Positions 43,847-54,039 of a stretch of 64,000 nucleotides of DNA are shown here, piece by piece. Source of the DNA: Fagopyrum homotropicum (taxonomy: Eukaryota; Streptophyta; Magnoliopsida; Caryophyllales; Polygonaceae); the NCBI GenBank assembly GCA_033239125.1, contig BSWB01000004.1, forward strand, positions 30,191,501 to 30,255,500. The letters run 5' to 3'. The notes under the pieces are model-generated. The model made no database searches, was not told the DNA's origin, and saw only the letters and a program-made list of their open reading frames with translations. Position numbers and translations under genes: made by a program. Every line of letters begins with the position of its first letter. The first letter of the stretch is position 1.

Positions 43847-46800
43847 TCAATGGAAGAGGATAGGAGCTATCTCCTCGACCGGAGCTTCCGGTGTATATTT
43901 CTTCAACCGTTGGCCATTAACCTTAAAACTTCCGCTTTGTTCACCCCATACTTCAACTGCACCATGGGGGAAAATTCTTTTAATTACAAAAGGTCCTGTC
44001 CAACGGGATTTGAGCTTACCTGGAAATAGACGCAGCCTTGAGTTGAATAGGAGGACTTGGTCTCCCTCCTTCAAGTCTTTTGAAATGATGTGCTTATCAT
44101 GCCAGCGCTTTGTCCGTTCCTTGTAAATCTTTGCGTTCTCGTACGCATTTAGCCGGATCTCATCGAGCTCATTGATGTCTAAGAGCCGTTTCTCTCCGGC
44201 TTCTTTCATGTCGAAGTTGAGCCACTTGATAGCCCAATAAGCTTTGTGTTCTAGCTCTATAGGAAGATGACATGATTTACCATAAACAAGATTATAGGGA
44301 GTCGTACCTATTGGTGTCTTGAAGGCTGTCCTGTATGCCCATAGTGCATCGTCAAGCTTCATTGACCAATCTTTCCTCGTTTTAGAGACGGTTTTCTCTA
44401 AAATCCCTTTAATCTCTCTATTGGATATCTCGACTTGTCCGCTGGTTTGCGGGTGGTAAGGTGTAGCTATCTTATGGGTCACCCCATACTTAGCCAATAG
44501 AGTCTCAAATCGACGGGCTGTGAAATGCGTTCCTCCGTCGCTAATGATGGTTCGGGGAGTTCCGAACCTTGGGAAGATCGTTTTGTTGAGGAACTTCACC
44601 ACTACCATTGCATCATTAGTAGGAGAAGCGATTGCCTCCACCCATCTTGAGACATAGTCTACGGCAAGAAGTATATACTGGTTGCCGCATGAAGATGGGA
44701 AAGGTCCCATAAAATCGATGCCCCATACATCAAAGATCTCTACTTCTTGTATGTTGTTGAGAGGCATCTCATTCCTCCTGGATATATTACCTGTCCTTTG
44801 ACAAGCATCACAAGAACCAACAAACTTTTGCACATCTTTGAAAAGTGTAGGCCAATAAAAGCCGGAGCGAAGTACCTTAGCACAAGTCTTGTGGGAACTA
44901 GCATGTCCGCCACATGGTAGAGAATGGCAGTGTCGGATGACACTATCTATCTCATCTTCGGGAATACATCTCCTGTAGATGCCATCTGGACCTCTTTTGA
45001 ATAGAAGAGGTTCGTTCCAATAGAATTGCCGGACGTCTCTCAAGAACTTCTTCTTTTGAGCATATGAAAGTCCGGGTAGAATCTCCTGACAAACAAGGTA
45101 ATTTACAATGTCAGCAAACCATGGATCATTACCTTGTGATATGTGTTGAAGACACTCTTCAATCTCGTGCAGCTGCTCGTCAGGGAAGGAATCGTCTATC
45201 GGAAGTTCATCCGACTCGCTGGTGAGTTGTGGGAGACGACTAAGGTGATCGGCAACGGAATTCTCCGATCCTTTCTTATCACGGATCTCTAAATCGAACT
45301 CTTGCAAGAGTAAGATCCATCTTAGAAGCCTTGGCTTTGCATCCTTCTTCGTGAATAAGTATCGAATTGCAGAATGGTCCGTGTAGACTATCACCTTCGC
45401 ACCTACAAGATAGGAACGAAAATTCTCAAAAGCGTATGCTACGGCTAAAAGTTCCTTTTCCGTAGTTGCATAATTGTATTGAGCCTCATCTAGCGTTTTG
45501 CTAGCGTAGTAGATGGCATGAGTGCGACCATCTTTCTTCTTTCCAAGAACGGCTCCTATGGCGACATCGCTTGCGTCGCACATGACCTCGAAAGGAAGAG
45601 TCCAATCGGGTGGTTGAATGATTGGTGCCGAAATCAAAGCTTCTTTGATCCTGCAAAAAGCATCTAAGCAATCTTTCGAGAATTCGAAAGTCGCATCTTT
45701 CATCAAAAGATTAGTCAAAGGTTTTGAAATCTTAGAAAAATCCTTTATGAATCTCCTATAGAAGCCCGCATGTCCTAAGAAGCTTCTAATTCCTTTTACT
45801 GATGAAGGGGGAGGTAACTTCTCAATGGTTTCTATCTTTGATCGATCTACTTCTATTCCCCTTTGTGACACTAAGTGACCTAACACAATTCCTTCGGTGA
45901 CCATGAAATGACACTTTTCCCAGTTTAAGACTAAGTTTGTGTCCTCACATCTCTTAAGAACTAGTGAAAGGTTATAGAGACAGTTATCAAAGGAAGAACC
46001 ATATACCGAAAAGTCGTCCATGAAGACTGCCATGATATTCTCTACATATTCGGAGAAGATTGCCATCATACACCTTTGGAAGGTGGCTGGAGCGTTGCAT
46101 AAGCCGAATGACATTCTTCTATAAGCGAACGTACCCCATGGGCACGTAAAGGTTGTCTTCTCTTGATCATCCGGATGAATTGGTATCTGAAAGAAACCGC
46201 TATATCCATCTAAATAACAAAAGTAAGCATGTTGGGCTAACCTTTCCAGCATTTGATCGATAAAAGGAAGGGGAAAGTGGTCCTTCCTAGTGGCCACGTT
46301 CAGTTTGCGGTAGTCGATGCACATTCGCCACCCTGTAACTGTCCGTGTAGGGATGAGTTCGTTGTTCTTGTTGGCAACAACGGTAATGCCTCCTTTCTTG
46401 GGTACTACTTGTACCGGACTCACCCATTTGCTATCAGAAATAGGGAAGATGATACCTGCATCGAGTAGCTTAAGGATTTCTTTCTTCACGACCTCTTTCA
46501 TTGCCGGGTTTAACCGTCTTTGAGGTTGGCGTGAAGGTTTGTAACCCTCTTCCATTAATATTTTGTGCATACATGGAGAAGGCTTTATTCCTACTAAATC
46601 ATCAATGGTGTAACCTAGTGCTCTCCTATGTTGCTTCAAAACATGCATGGGTTTCTCTAATTCATCATCGTTCAAATTTGCATTGACTATAACCGGGTAT
46701 GTGGAATTAGCGCCAAGGAATGCGTACCTTAAATGCGTGGGAAGTTGCTTCAATTCTAATGATGGAGGTACCTTGGTTGGTGATGAATCGTGGCCTTCGG

Positions 46801-49738
46801 GTGTTGTGGAAGAGGTCTCTATAGGTGTGGGTACTTCATCATTAGATTCGGAAGCGGTTGCGGTGAAGTTTGGAGAATCCAGAGAATTACTCATTGAATC
46901 GACCTCCCCTGTAATAAATCGGTCGATCTGCTGTACGATTTTTCTTTCTGTCGGAAAAAATCGGGTTACCTCTTCATGAATCGGACGATTTAATGTTGTC
47001 AGGTCGATTTTTGTTTCTGTCGAGAAAAATCGGATTGCATCTTCAGAAATCGGACGATTTATTTCTGGCAGGTCGATTTTCTTCACAGTTTCCGGAGTCC
47101 ACTCTAGTTCTTCAATTTTTGCACCTAGTTCTTCCTCCACATCATTTAATGCTTTCACATCCTCATTGCAGTCATGTTCCACCCCTTCCTCCATGATGCT
47201 CATGCTAAGAACCTTTTGAAGAGGGTCTTTCATCAAGATCGAACTTACTACCTCTCTAGACTCTTCTTCCTCAACAATTTCAAAAACGTCGTCTTTCAAG
47301 GCTGGCTCCTTAATTAAGGAAGATAGTATGAATTCTATCTTTTCTTCACCAATATGGAAGGATAGCTGGCCGTTCTTGCAATCTACCATGCATCCAGATG
47401 TGGCAAGGAATGGTCTCCCAAGGATGATAAGAACCGGGTAATCTGCAGGTATGTCAAGAACGACAAAATCTATAGGGATGTAAAACTTACCTAGCTTTAC
47501 CGGAATGTCTTCTAATATTCCCACCGGCTTAGTGGTAGAACGATCAGCCATGTAGAGTGTGATCTTTACCGGTCTAGGCTCTCCTAGACCAACTGCCTTG
47601 CATAGGGCGAGAGGTATGATACTCACACTTGCTCCAAGGTCACAAAGAGCATCATAGGTAGCTTCTCCCAAAGTGATGGGTATGCAAAAGGATCCTGGAT
47701 CGCGGAGCTTGGGTGGCATATTCTCCGTCATAGTCTTGATGAGTTCGGATGACTCCATACTCATCTTGACTTCTCCTATATCTTCCAACTTCCTCTTGTT
47801 AGAGAGGATCTCCTTGAGGAATTTCCCGTAAGCCGGCATACCTAAAATCGCATCCATAAAAGGTATGTTAATATGGAGCTTACTCATAAGTTCAACAAAC
47901 TTATCGAAATGTTTATCTAGGCGTGCACGCGCTCTAGATTGAGGAAAAGGTAGAGGTGGTTTGTAAGCGGGAGGAGGAACATAGACTTCTTCCTTCTCTT
48001 TTGCCTCTCCTTCTTTTGTGGAGGTATCAACTACTTTAGGTTGAGGGTCGGCGGTCGTCTTTCCGCTCCTAGTAGTTATTGCCATAACCCTTCCCTTTGG
48101 GTTATCTTCTGTCTTTCCGGGAAGCTTCCCTTGATCTCTTGGAACTTCTCCGGCCTTGTTGAATACTTGGTTTTCTAAAGCTTTGTGAGCTTTGTCAACC
48201 GATGTTATGTAACTCTCCAATCCTTGTAGCTTGCCTAGGATCGTTTCTAGCATGGGATCGGGTTTGCTTGATCCGCTTGATTGTCCTTGGCTTGTTGAAG
48301 GAGTAGAAGAAGATGGAGGTGTTAGAGCCTTTTCAGCATAAGAGTAAGGATTACCTGGACTTTGCTGATTTGACCTCCAATTGTTGTTATTTGAGTTCCT
48401 ATTGTTGTTGTTATTCCAATTGGAGTTTCGGTTGTTATTGTTGTTGTTGCTCCAATTGGAATTCCGGTTATCACTCCTTTGATTGTTATCTCTTCCCATG
48501 TAGTTGGCTTCTTGCTCCTTAGTCTTTTGAAGACTCGTTTTGAGCACTTCCCTCAATTCTTTGATGTCATCTTTGAGGGAGAATATTTGTGTTTGAGCCG
48601 CTTGATTCAACTTGCCTCCCGTATCGCCTTGATTCCGGCTATTTGATTCCACCTTCCGGTGGGAATATTTCTCAATCACTTGGGCTTGCTTCTCAATGAA
48701 GTCCCAAGCATCATCCTCTCTCATATCCATGAATGTGCCACAAGATAGAGATTGGAGGTTGAATTGTGTCTCCACATCCAACCCTTTGTAGTAGATCTCC
48801 AATAATTCCAGCTTGGAAATGCCATGGTGTGGGCAATCCAACAAGAGATCTTGAAACCTTTCCCAAGATTGAAACAAGCTTTCGTTAGGTTTCATAGAAA
48901 AAGCATTTATTTTACCTCTCAATTCCGCTGTTTTGGATGGCGGAAAGAATTTGGTGAGGAATTCCGAAGACAATTCCTCCCATGTAGCTAACTTCGTAGC
49001 CGGAAGTGTTTGGTACCAAGCTAGAGCCTTGTCCTTCAAAGAAAAGAAGAACGGTTTGATCTTGTAGTTGCTTGTAGTAGCCTTCTTTGGCTTCATAGTC
49101 TCCATGAGAATCTCAAAATTCTGCAAGTGTTGATGTGGAGATTCAGTACTTGCCCCGCCATATTGACTTTGGCGAACCCTAGTGATGACTTGTGGTGAGA
49201 AGCTAAACTCTTGGATGTCTTCAGCTCCGAAATCCACACCTAGACGGCGTGGTTGCTGAATTGGATCCATCCGTTGCCCCAAAGTTCGGGGTCTATCTTC
49301 GTTATTGACAGCTCTAACGTTCCTAGTCGTAATACGAGGGACGACCTTTGGTGTTGGAGTGTTTCGGGTAGGACGAAGTGATGGATCAATCTCTTCAAGT
49401 TCCGGCATGTCCGGATCAATCTCTTCATCATCGGATGAGTCATTTCGAATGGATTTAGTTGGTGTCTTGACTTTCTTCTTCTTCTTGGAGTCGTTCAACT
49501 CCAACTTCATGTCCAACATCATAGCTCTTAGTTCATCAATCTGAAATTGATGACTTATTTCAGCTTCTTTTCGAGCTTTCTCACTCAATTGGAGCTGGCG
49601 TTGAGCTTCGTTCAGTTCAGCCTTGTAGTTTCTCTCATCGTTTTCAGCCATTTTCTTCTCCTTCAACTTTCTCCTCAAAGTTCTTTCTAATTTGGGATCG
49701 AAAGGAATTAGATCTTTAGTGGATCTAGTCTTTCGCAT
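43847..49738 (-). CDS. AthC gag-pol polyprotein, intact
   Basis: The frame is open from 49768. I take ATG 49738 (MRKTRSTKDL), which aligns with AthA and AthB, giving about 1963 residues. Positions counted from 49768: coiled-coil-like N-terminus 40-95; gag core ~165-365; Asn-rich tract ~427-466 with no CCHC knuckle; protease DLGAS at 710-714; spacer with module C-4 ~890-960; RT ~1085-1300 with FMDD at 1249-1252; RNase H acidic residues D1398, E1438, D1473; integrase HHCC (H1613/H1622 region, C1653, C1656) and catalytic D1685, D1744, E1780 (DD35E spacing). No chromodomain follows. The family is Athila-like Ty3/gypsy. All catalytic residues I can check are present, so this is the only apparently complete polyprotein in the window. 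Confidence 0.95.
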   Translation of the reverse strand: MRKTRSTKDLIPFDPKLERTLRRKLKEKKMAENDERNYKAELNEAQRQLQLSEKARKEAEISHQFQIDELRAMMLDMKLELNDSKKKKKVKTPTKSIRNDSSDDEEIDPDMPELEEIDPSLRPTRNTPTPKVVPRITTRNVRAVNNEDRPRTLGQRMDPIQQPRRLGVDFGAEDIQEFSFSPQVITRVRQSQYGGASTESPHQHLQNFEILMETMKPKKATTSNYKIKPFFFSLKDKALAWYQTLPATKLATWEELSSEFLTKFFPPSKTAELRGKINAFSMKPNESLFQSWERFQDLLLDCPHHGISKLELLEIYYKGLDVETQFNLQSLSCGTFMDMREDDAWDFIEKQAQVIEKYSHRKVESNSRNQGDTGGKLNQAAQTQIFSLKDDIKELREVLKTSLQKTKEQEANYMGRDNNQRSDNRNSNWSNNNNNNRNSNWNNNNNRNSNNNNWRSNQQSPGNPYSYAEKALTPPSSSTPSTSQGQSSGSSKPDPMLETILGKLQGLESYITSVDKAHKALENQVFNKAGEVPRDQGKLPGKTEDNPKGRVMAITTRSGKTTADPQPKVVDTSTKEGEAKEKEEVYVPPPAYKPPLPFPQSRARARLDKHFDKFVELMSKLHINIPFMDAILGMPAYGKFLKEILSNKRKLEDIGEVKMSMESSELIKTMTENMPPKLRDPGSFCIPITLGEATYDALCDLGASVSIIPLALCKAVGLGEPRPVKITLYMADRSTTKPVGILEDIPVKLGKFYIPIDFVVLDIPADYPVLIILGRPFLATSGCMVDCKNGQLSFHIGEEKIEFILSSLIKEPALKDDVFEIVEEEESREVVSSILMKDPLQKVLSMSIMEEGVEHDCNEDVKALNDVEEELGAKIEELEWTPETVKKIDLPEINRPISEDAIRFFSTETKIDLTTLNRPIHEEVTRFFPTERKIVQQIDRFITGEVDSMSNSLDSPNFTATASESNDEVPTPIETSSTTPEGHDSSPTKVPPSLELKQLPTHLRYAFLGANSTYPVIVNANLNDDELEKPMHVLKQHRRALGYTIDDLVGIKPSPCMHKILMEEGYKPSRQPQRRLNPAMKEVVKKEILKLLDAGIIFPISDSKWVSPVQVVPKKGGITVVANKNNELIPTRTVTGWRMCIDYRKLNVATRKDHFPLPFIDQMLERLAQHAYFCYLDGYSGFFQIPIHPDDQEKTTFTCPWGTFAYRRMSFGLCNAPATFQRCMMAIFSEYVENIMAVFMDDFSVYGSSFDNCLYNLSLVLKRCEDTNLVLNWEKCHFMVTEGIVLGHLVSQRGIEVDRSKIETIEKLPPPSSVKGIRSFLGHAGFYRRFIKDFSKISKPLTNLLMKDATFEFSKDCLDAFCRIKEALISAPIIQPPDWTLPFEVMCDASDVAIGAVLGKKKDGRTHAIYYASKTLDEAQYNYATTEKELLAVAYAFENFRSYLVGAKVIVYTDHSAIRYLFTKKDAKPRLLRWILLLQEFDLEIRDKKGSENSVADHLSRLPQLTSESDELPIDDSFPDEQLHEIEECLQHISQGNDPWFADIVNYLVCQEILPGLSYAQKKKFLRDVRQFYWNEPLLFKRGPDGIYRRCIPEDEIDSVIRHCHSLPCGGHASSHKTCAKVLRSGFYWPTLFKDVQKFVGSCDACQRTGNISRRNEMPLNNIQEVEIFDVWGIDFMGPFPSSCGNQYILLAVDYVSRWVEAIASPTNDAMVVVKFLNKTIFPRFGTPRTIISDGGTHFTARRFETLLAKYGVTHKIATPYHPQTSGQVEISNREIKGILEKTVSKTRKDWSMKLDDALWAYRTAFKTPIGTTPYNLVYGKSCHLPIELEHKAYWAIKWLNFDMKEAGEKRLLDINELDEIRLNAYENAKIYKERTKRWHDKHIISKDLKEGDQVLLFNSRLRLFPGKLKSRWTGPFVIKRIFPHGAVEVWGEQSGSFKVNGQRLKKYTPEAPVEEIAPILFH
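46912..47096. repeat. palindromic module C-4 (protease-RT spacer, coding)
   Basis: AAATCGGTCGATCT, AAAATCGGG, AATCGGACGATTTA, GGTCGATTTTTG, AAAATCGG, AAATCGGACGATTTA and GGTCGATTTTC follow one another. They encode repeats of the RFFSTE/RFFPTE, KID and NRPI type. Confidence 0.78.
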
Positions 49739-49841
49739 ATACCTAAAGAACCTGCAAAGATCACTCAAGTAGACAAATCAAATCACAAGAGCAAGAGCTC
49801 TCAAGCTAGACAACCGAAAACCGGATTTGATCTAGACCAAA

Positions 49842-49859
49842 TCCCCGGCAACGGCGCCA
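49842..49859 (-). other. AthC primer-binding site (tRNA-Asp type)
   Basis: TGGCGCCGTTGCCGGGGA on the - strand, 6 bp from the 5' LTR. It is intact. Confidence 0.92.
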
Positions 49860-49865
49860 AAAACT

Positions 49866-51500
49866 TGTTCGCTCAAAAGGGTGTGCGTCAAAGTCTTAAA
49901 TGTATATCTAGAACTCAAAAGCAAGCGAACCAGCAGTGTACGGATCAGCTGTAGAAAGGTAAGAATTCCAGAGTCGAACTCAGGGATTTGGTGAGAATAA
50001 TTCCGATTTCAATTATCTAGCAAAAAGTGCGAAAAGCTTTTGTGATCAAATAAGAGTGAAATGATTCCAAGGATTCAAGTATCCGATTTCGGCTTTCGAT
50101 TCAAGACACTTCTATAGATATAGGACAGAGTTTATATTGCCAAGATTAATTGCTCAAAGGTAGGATTCGTACGGTGAAGTTCCGAAACCTATATGGCTAA
50201 TCTAAAGATTCTCTCTATAAGGGTTGTTGAGGCTGCAATATAGAAAGGTCTAAAGACAAGAATTATGTTCAAACTAACTAACTAAAACTCCAGGATATGA
50301 CTCTCCAAAGTAAAGAATAGCAAGCACAATTAAAAACTCAATAAAGGATGTTGAGTCTCTTTATTACCCAAATCTTGAAATCTTAATCTAATAAACGTAG
50401 AATCAGGTTTGAAATGTCTTCATACATTCAATTAGAGGGTAAAAAGGTTAATCAAGGTTAGGATTTAGGCAAGGATTAGTTTTGGTTAAAGATTGATTCA
50501 ATTAAAGTTCGTCAGAAGAATAAATCGCCCTATTCATAAGAAAAATCGGCCGATTTTCCTCAAGAACAGCCCGATTTTCCTGTTTGTCGCAAAACTAAAA
50601 TCTAAACTCTCAGGGTCCTAATATTTGAATGAGGTCAGTCTATCATCATCTAAGCCTTAATCATCAACTATTCTCCCCAGAATCACAAGGTTTTTAGCCA
50701 ACCATTTTCAAAATCGAATCAAATTAATTATTGAAAAAGATATCGTAAAGAAACCAAATCTTGAACGAAAAAATCAATAACTTCCAAATCTGTAAACGAT
50801 TGTCAAATCTACTCAATGTATCTCTCAAACAAATCAATTTCGTGTTCACAAACCACAAACAATGCAATGGAATAAAGAAATCTCACAATCAAAGATCAAG
50901 AATGACTTTCCGGCAAAAGCTCTTCAATCTCTCTCCAAGAATCGTTGATTTCTCCAAAACGTGTAAAGATTTTCCAGTGCGGCCTCCTCGTCTTTGTTCG
51001 TAGGGTTCTCTTCTATAATTTCTTGTAGATGGGCCGTTTGGCAAAACTCTCATCTAGCCCAAAATAATTGGGCTTTGTGTCGTCTATCCATTTGGCCAAA
51101 TCGTGAAGAAAATCGACCCAGCCGATTTAGGTGCAAAACCGTTCGATTTCAGGGTATGAAAATCGTCCGATTTTTATATATATTGGCACGATTTTCTTCA
51201 ACAGAAAGTGATCTTCCTTCGGTTCGTCTTCTATGTTTCTCCTTTGCAATTCCTTAGCTCTTTGTGATCCTTCTAAGACTCCTTTAGCTTCCTTTACATC
51301 CTTAGATGCTCCTTGCTCCATTTTTGCTTCCAATTCCGCTCCATTTACCTACAATTCATAAAAATCTCGTGTAGACCTCTATTTCCGACAATTGATTGAA
51401 TAGAACATAAACCGCACACAAAATCTCTCTAAATGCAAGGTAAACTGAGACAATCTTCTACAATATGCATGAATATGATGGTACATAATTCATGTCATCA
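49866..51500 (-). repeat. AthC 5' LTR
   Basis: 1635 bp, TGTTCGCTC...GTCATCA with canonical ends. It is the partner of 38524-40158. Confidence 0.95.
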
Positions 51501-51505
51501 GTGGA

Positions 51506-51933
51506 TTAGGTCACGGTTTGAACCATAAGTTCCACGACCGTAATAGTTATTGGAATACATCACGCTTCTCTTTGCAAGGATCCACGGCCGTGGAACTGAA
51601 CGTGGTTTGTAATACGGCCGTATTTTAGAGCGTGGTTTAGGGCAAGAACGTGGTTCTTCCCTAGCCTCGTGCATTCCTCAAGTTGAACTCCAATTTTCTC
51701 CTAATAATGCCCTTAATCCATGGACATATTCAATCAACTCTTCCTTTGCTCGATTCCGTTCGGAAATGACTCTCAATCACCTATATTTCAACATAAAGCT
51801 AGTGTAGACATCCATATCGATAATATAGGTAATACTAACTCACATATGCAACAATGCTCAATCAAAGACTATCAATATGAATCAAATATACTTAGAAAAC
51901 GTGCCTAAATTATCACAATATTTCATGCTAACA
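51506..51933 (-). repeat. AthB 5' LTR, segment 2
   Basis: 428 bp matching 26994-27421, ending TGCTAACA before the GGTAC duplication. It carries the other half of the split module B-2, including CCACGGCCGTGG at 51582-51593. Confidence 0.95.
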
Positions 51934-51938
51934 GGTAC

Positions 51939-53131
51939 TCCACAAAAGTGTGGTCTGGCTCGACTATCAGATCCTCATGACTGATGACGTGTCTAGGATC
52001 CGGTATGTACTCTCTCAGCTGAGATACATGAAAAACTGGGTGGACTCCTTCCAGTCTCGGTGGCAGTGCTAGTCGATAGGCAACGTCTCCGACTCTCTCT
52101 AAGATCTCAAATGGACCGACATATCGGGGACTCAGCTTCCCCTTAATGCCAAAACGTCTAACTCCTCTCGTAGGTGACACTCTCAACCACACCTGTGTAC
52201 CTACTCTAAACTCCAAAGGTCGTCTCCTTTTGTCGGCATAGGACTTCTGACGACTCTGAGCTGCTAACATCCTCTCCCGGACTAAGGCAATCCGGGCGAT
52301 GTCATCCTGTATCTGGTCTGGTACTACCCCATCAGCCTTGCTAGGCTCATCCCAACATAACGGTGTACGACATCTCTGTCCGTACAAAGCCTCATAAGGT
52401 GCCATCCCAATAGACGCGTGCCAGCTGTTATTATATGAAAACTCGACCAGTGGAAGATGATCTGGCCATACCTGTCCCCAATCTAGCACACATGCCCGCA
52501 ACATGTCCTCTAAGGTCTGAATGGTCCTCTCAGACTGACCGTCTGTCTGTGGGTGATAGGCAGTGGTAAAGTGGAGACTCGTCCCTAGAGCAGTATGTAC
52601 CTGCTGCCAAAATCTCGAGGTAAAACGTCCATCCCTGTCGGAGACGATAGTCCTCGGTACTCCATGGAGTCTCACAATGTGTCTGGTGAACTCCTCAGCT
52701 AGACGACTTACCGGCCACGTTTCCTTAATCGGAATGAAACGTGCGGTCTTCGTCAGGCGGTCTACCACCACCCAAATGGCATCAAAACCTCTACTGAGCC
52801 TCAACCCTGTGACAAAATCCATAGATATATCCTCCCACTTCCAATGTGGTACTGGAAGTGGGTGGAGCTCTCCTCCGGACCTACGATGCTCAATCTTGAC
52901 CTGCTGACAGGTCGCACACTGGGCTACATATCGGGCCACATCAGGCTTCAAACCACCCCACCAGAAGGAACGTCTCACGTCCTTATACATCTTACTCGCT
53001 CCTGGATGTACGGAGTAAGGGGTAGCATCAGCCTCACCTAGTATCCTCTGTCTCAACTCACTGTCTGATGGCACACAGATACGGTCCTGCCGTCTCATCA
53101 CTCCATCGGCACCCATAGTGAACTGAGGTGC
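51939..53131 (-). pseudogene. T2 integrase (catalytic part)
   Basis: About 395 codons are open. The zinc-binding HPGASKMYKDV...CATCQQ region comes first, then the catalytic core with D in MDFVTG, D in VSDRDGRF and E in HPQTDGQSERT, then the GPFEILERVG...HPVFHVSQLR C-terminal segment, which runs into the AthB insertion. The chromodomain lies at 25473-25656. Upstream, a 1-bp deletion near 53131 (GAGGCACC in T1, GAGCACC here) shifts the frame between RNase H and integrase. Confidence 0.9.
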
Positions 53132-54039
53132 TCATCTCGTGACATCCGGTCTCGGATCCGGGTCAAAGTCGGACAGGTCTCCTGCTTCTGTCGGATCTCA
53201 CCCAACAGATCAGGAAGTAACTCTAAGGTGGCTAACTGATGAGCTGTATCGGGGAACTGGATCTCTACCTCCAACCAAGCTAAGTCTCTCTATAATTGTG
53301 GCTGTATTGTCAATCAAGCTATCGCCTTCTCCCTAGGCGTCTTCCGACTCAAAGCGTTAGCAACTACATTCGCCTTTCCGGGGTGGTAGAGAATCTCAAG
53401 GTCGAAATCCTTGATCAACTCTAGCCACCGCCTCTGGCGGTTATTCAACTCCCGCTGAGTGAATATGTACTTCAAACTCTTATGGTCTGTGAAGATCTGA
53501 CAAGTCGCTCCATAGAGATAATGACATCAGATCTTAAGAGCATGTACTACCGCAGCTAACTCCAGGTCATGGGTGGGGTAGTTCTCCTCATACGTCTTCA
53601 GCTGTCGAGACGCATACGCTATGACCTTACCCCTCTGCATCAAGACACAACCCAAGCCCAGCTTGTATGCGTCACTGTACACTACAAAGTCCTCTGTACC
53701 CTCAGGTTATACTAAGATCGGAGCAGAGGTCAATCTCCTCTTCAGCTCCTCAAAGCTCTGCTGACACGGCTCAGACCAGACGAACCGAGTAGTCTTCCTC
53801 AGGAGATAAGTAAGTGGTCGGGCGATCAGGGAAAACCCTTCCACAAACCGACGGTAATAATCTGCCAATCCAAGGAAGCTGCGAACCTCCTTAACATTCT
53901 TCGGAGGTTGCCAAGAAGACACTGACTCAATCTTTGCCGGGTCGACCTTAATCCCCTCAGCAGTCACCACATGGCCTAGGAAAGCCACCTCTGACATCCA
54001 GAACTCACACTTGGATAGCTTAGCATATAGCTGGCTATC
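53132..54039 (-). pseudogene. T2 RT end, RNase H and linker
   Basis: It matches T1 3130-4030 throughout but has several stops: CAA to TAA near 53707, TGG to TGA near 53527, and two more near 53300. The 53707-53997 frame carries the RT thumb/connection (FLGLADYYRRFVEGF). RNase H residues YSDA and FTDHK are still readable. Most changes are C to T or G to A. Confidence 0.88.

Larger units (their letters stand above)
38524..51500 (-). mobile_element. AthC: Athila-like retrotransposon, coding-competent
   Basis: It is flanked by GTGGA (38519-38523 and 51501-51505), with LTRs of exactly 1635 bp at 38524-40158 and 49866-51500. It has a tRNA-Asp primer site, an uninterrupted gag-pol frame and an extra gene. 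It is the youngest layer of the T2 > AthB > AthC nest and lies inside module B-2 of the AthB LTR. Both ends of its 3' LTR have lost the canonical dinucleotide. Confidence 0.96.
25657..51933 (-). mobile_element. AthB: Athila-like retrotransposon, host of AthC
   Basis: It is flanked by the duplication GGTAC (25652-25656 and 51934-51938). The 3' LTR is 25657-27421; the 5' LTR is 37186-38523 plus 51506-51933, split by AthC. Both LTRs are about 1765 bp. Removing AthC leaves ~13.3 kb. Gag-pol and the extra gene are both present and both disabled. LTR differences are about 1-2% by eye. Confidence 0.96.

Noticed and set aside
14551..47096. CRISPR-like or satellite array from the recurring palindromic words
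   Set aside because: Spacing is irregular, copies sit at fixed functional places in three retroelements, and this is plant DNA.
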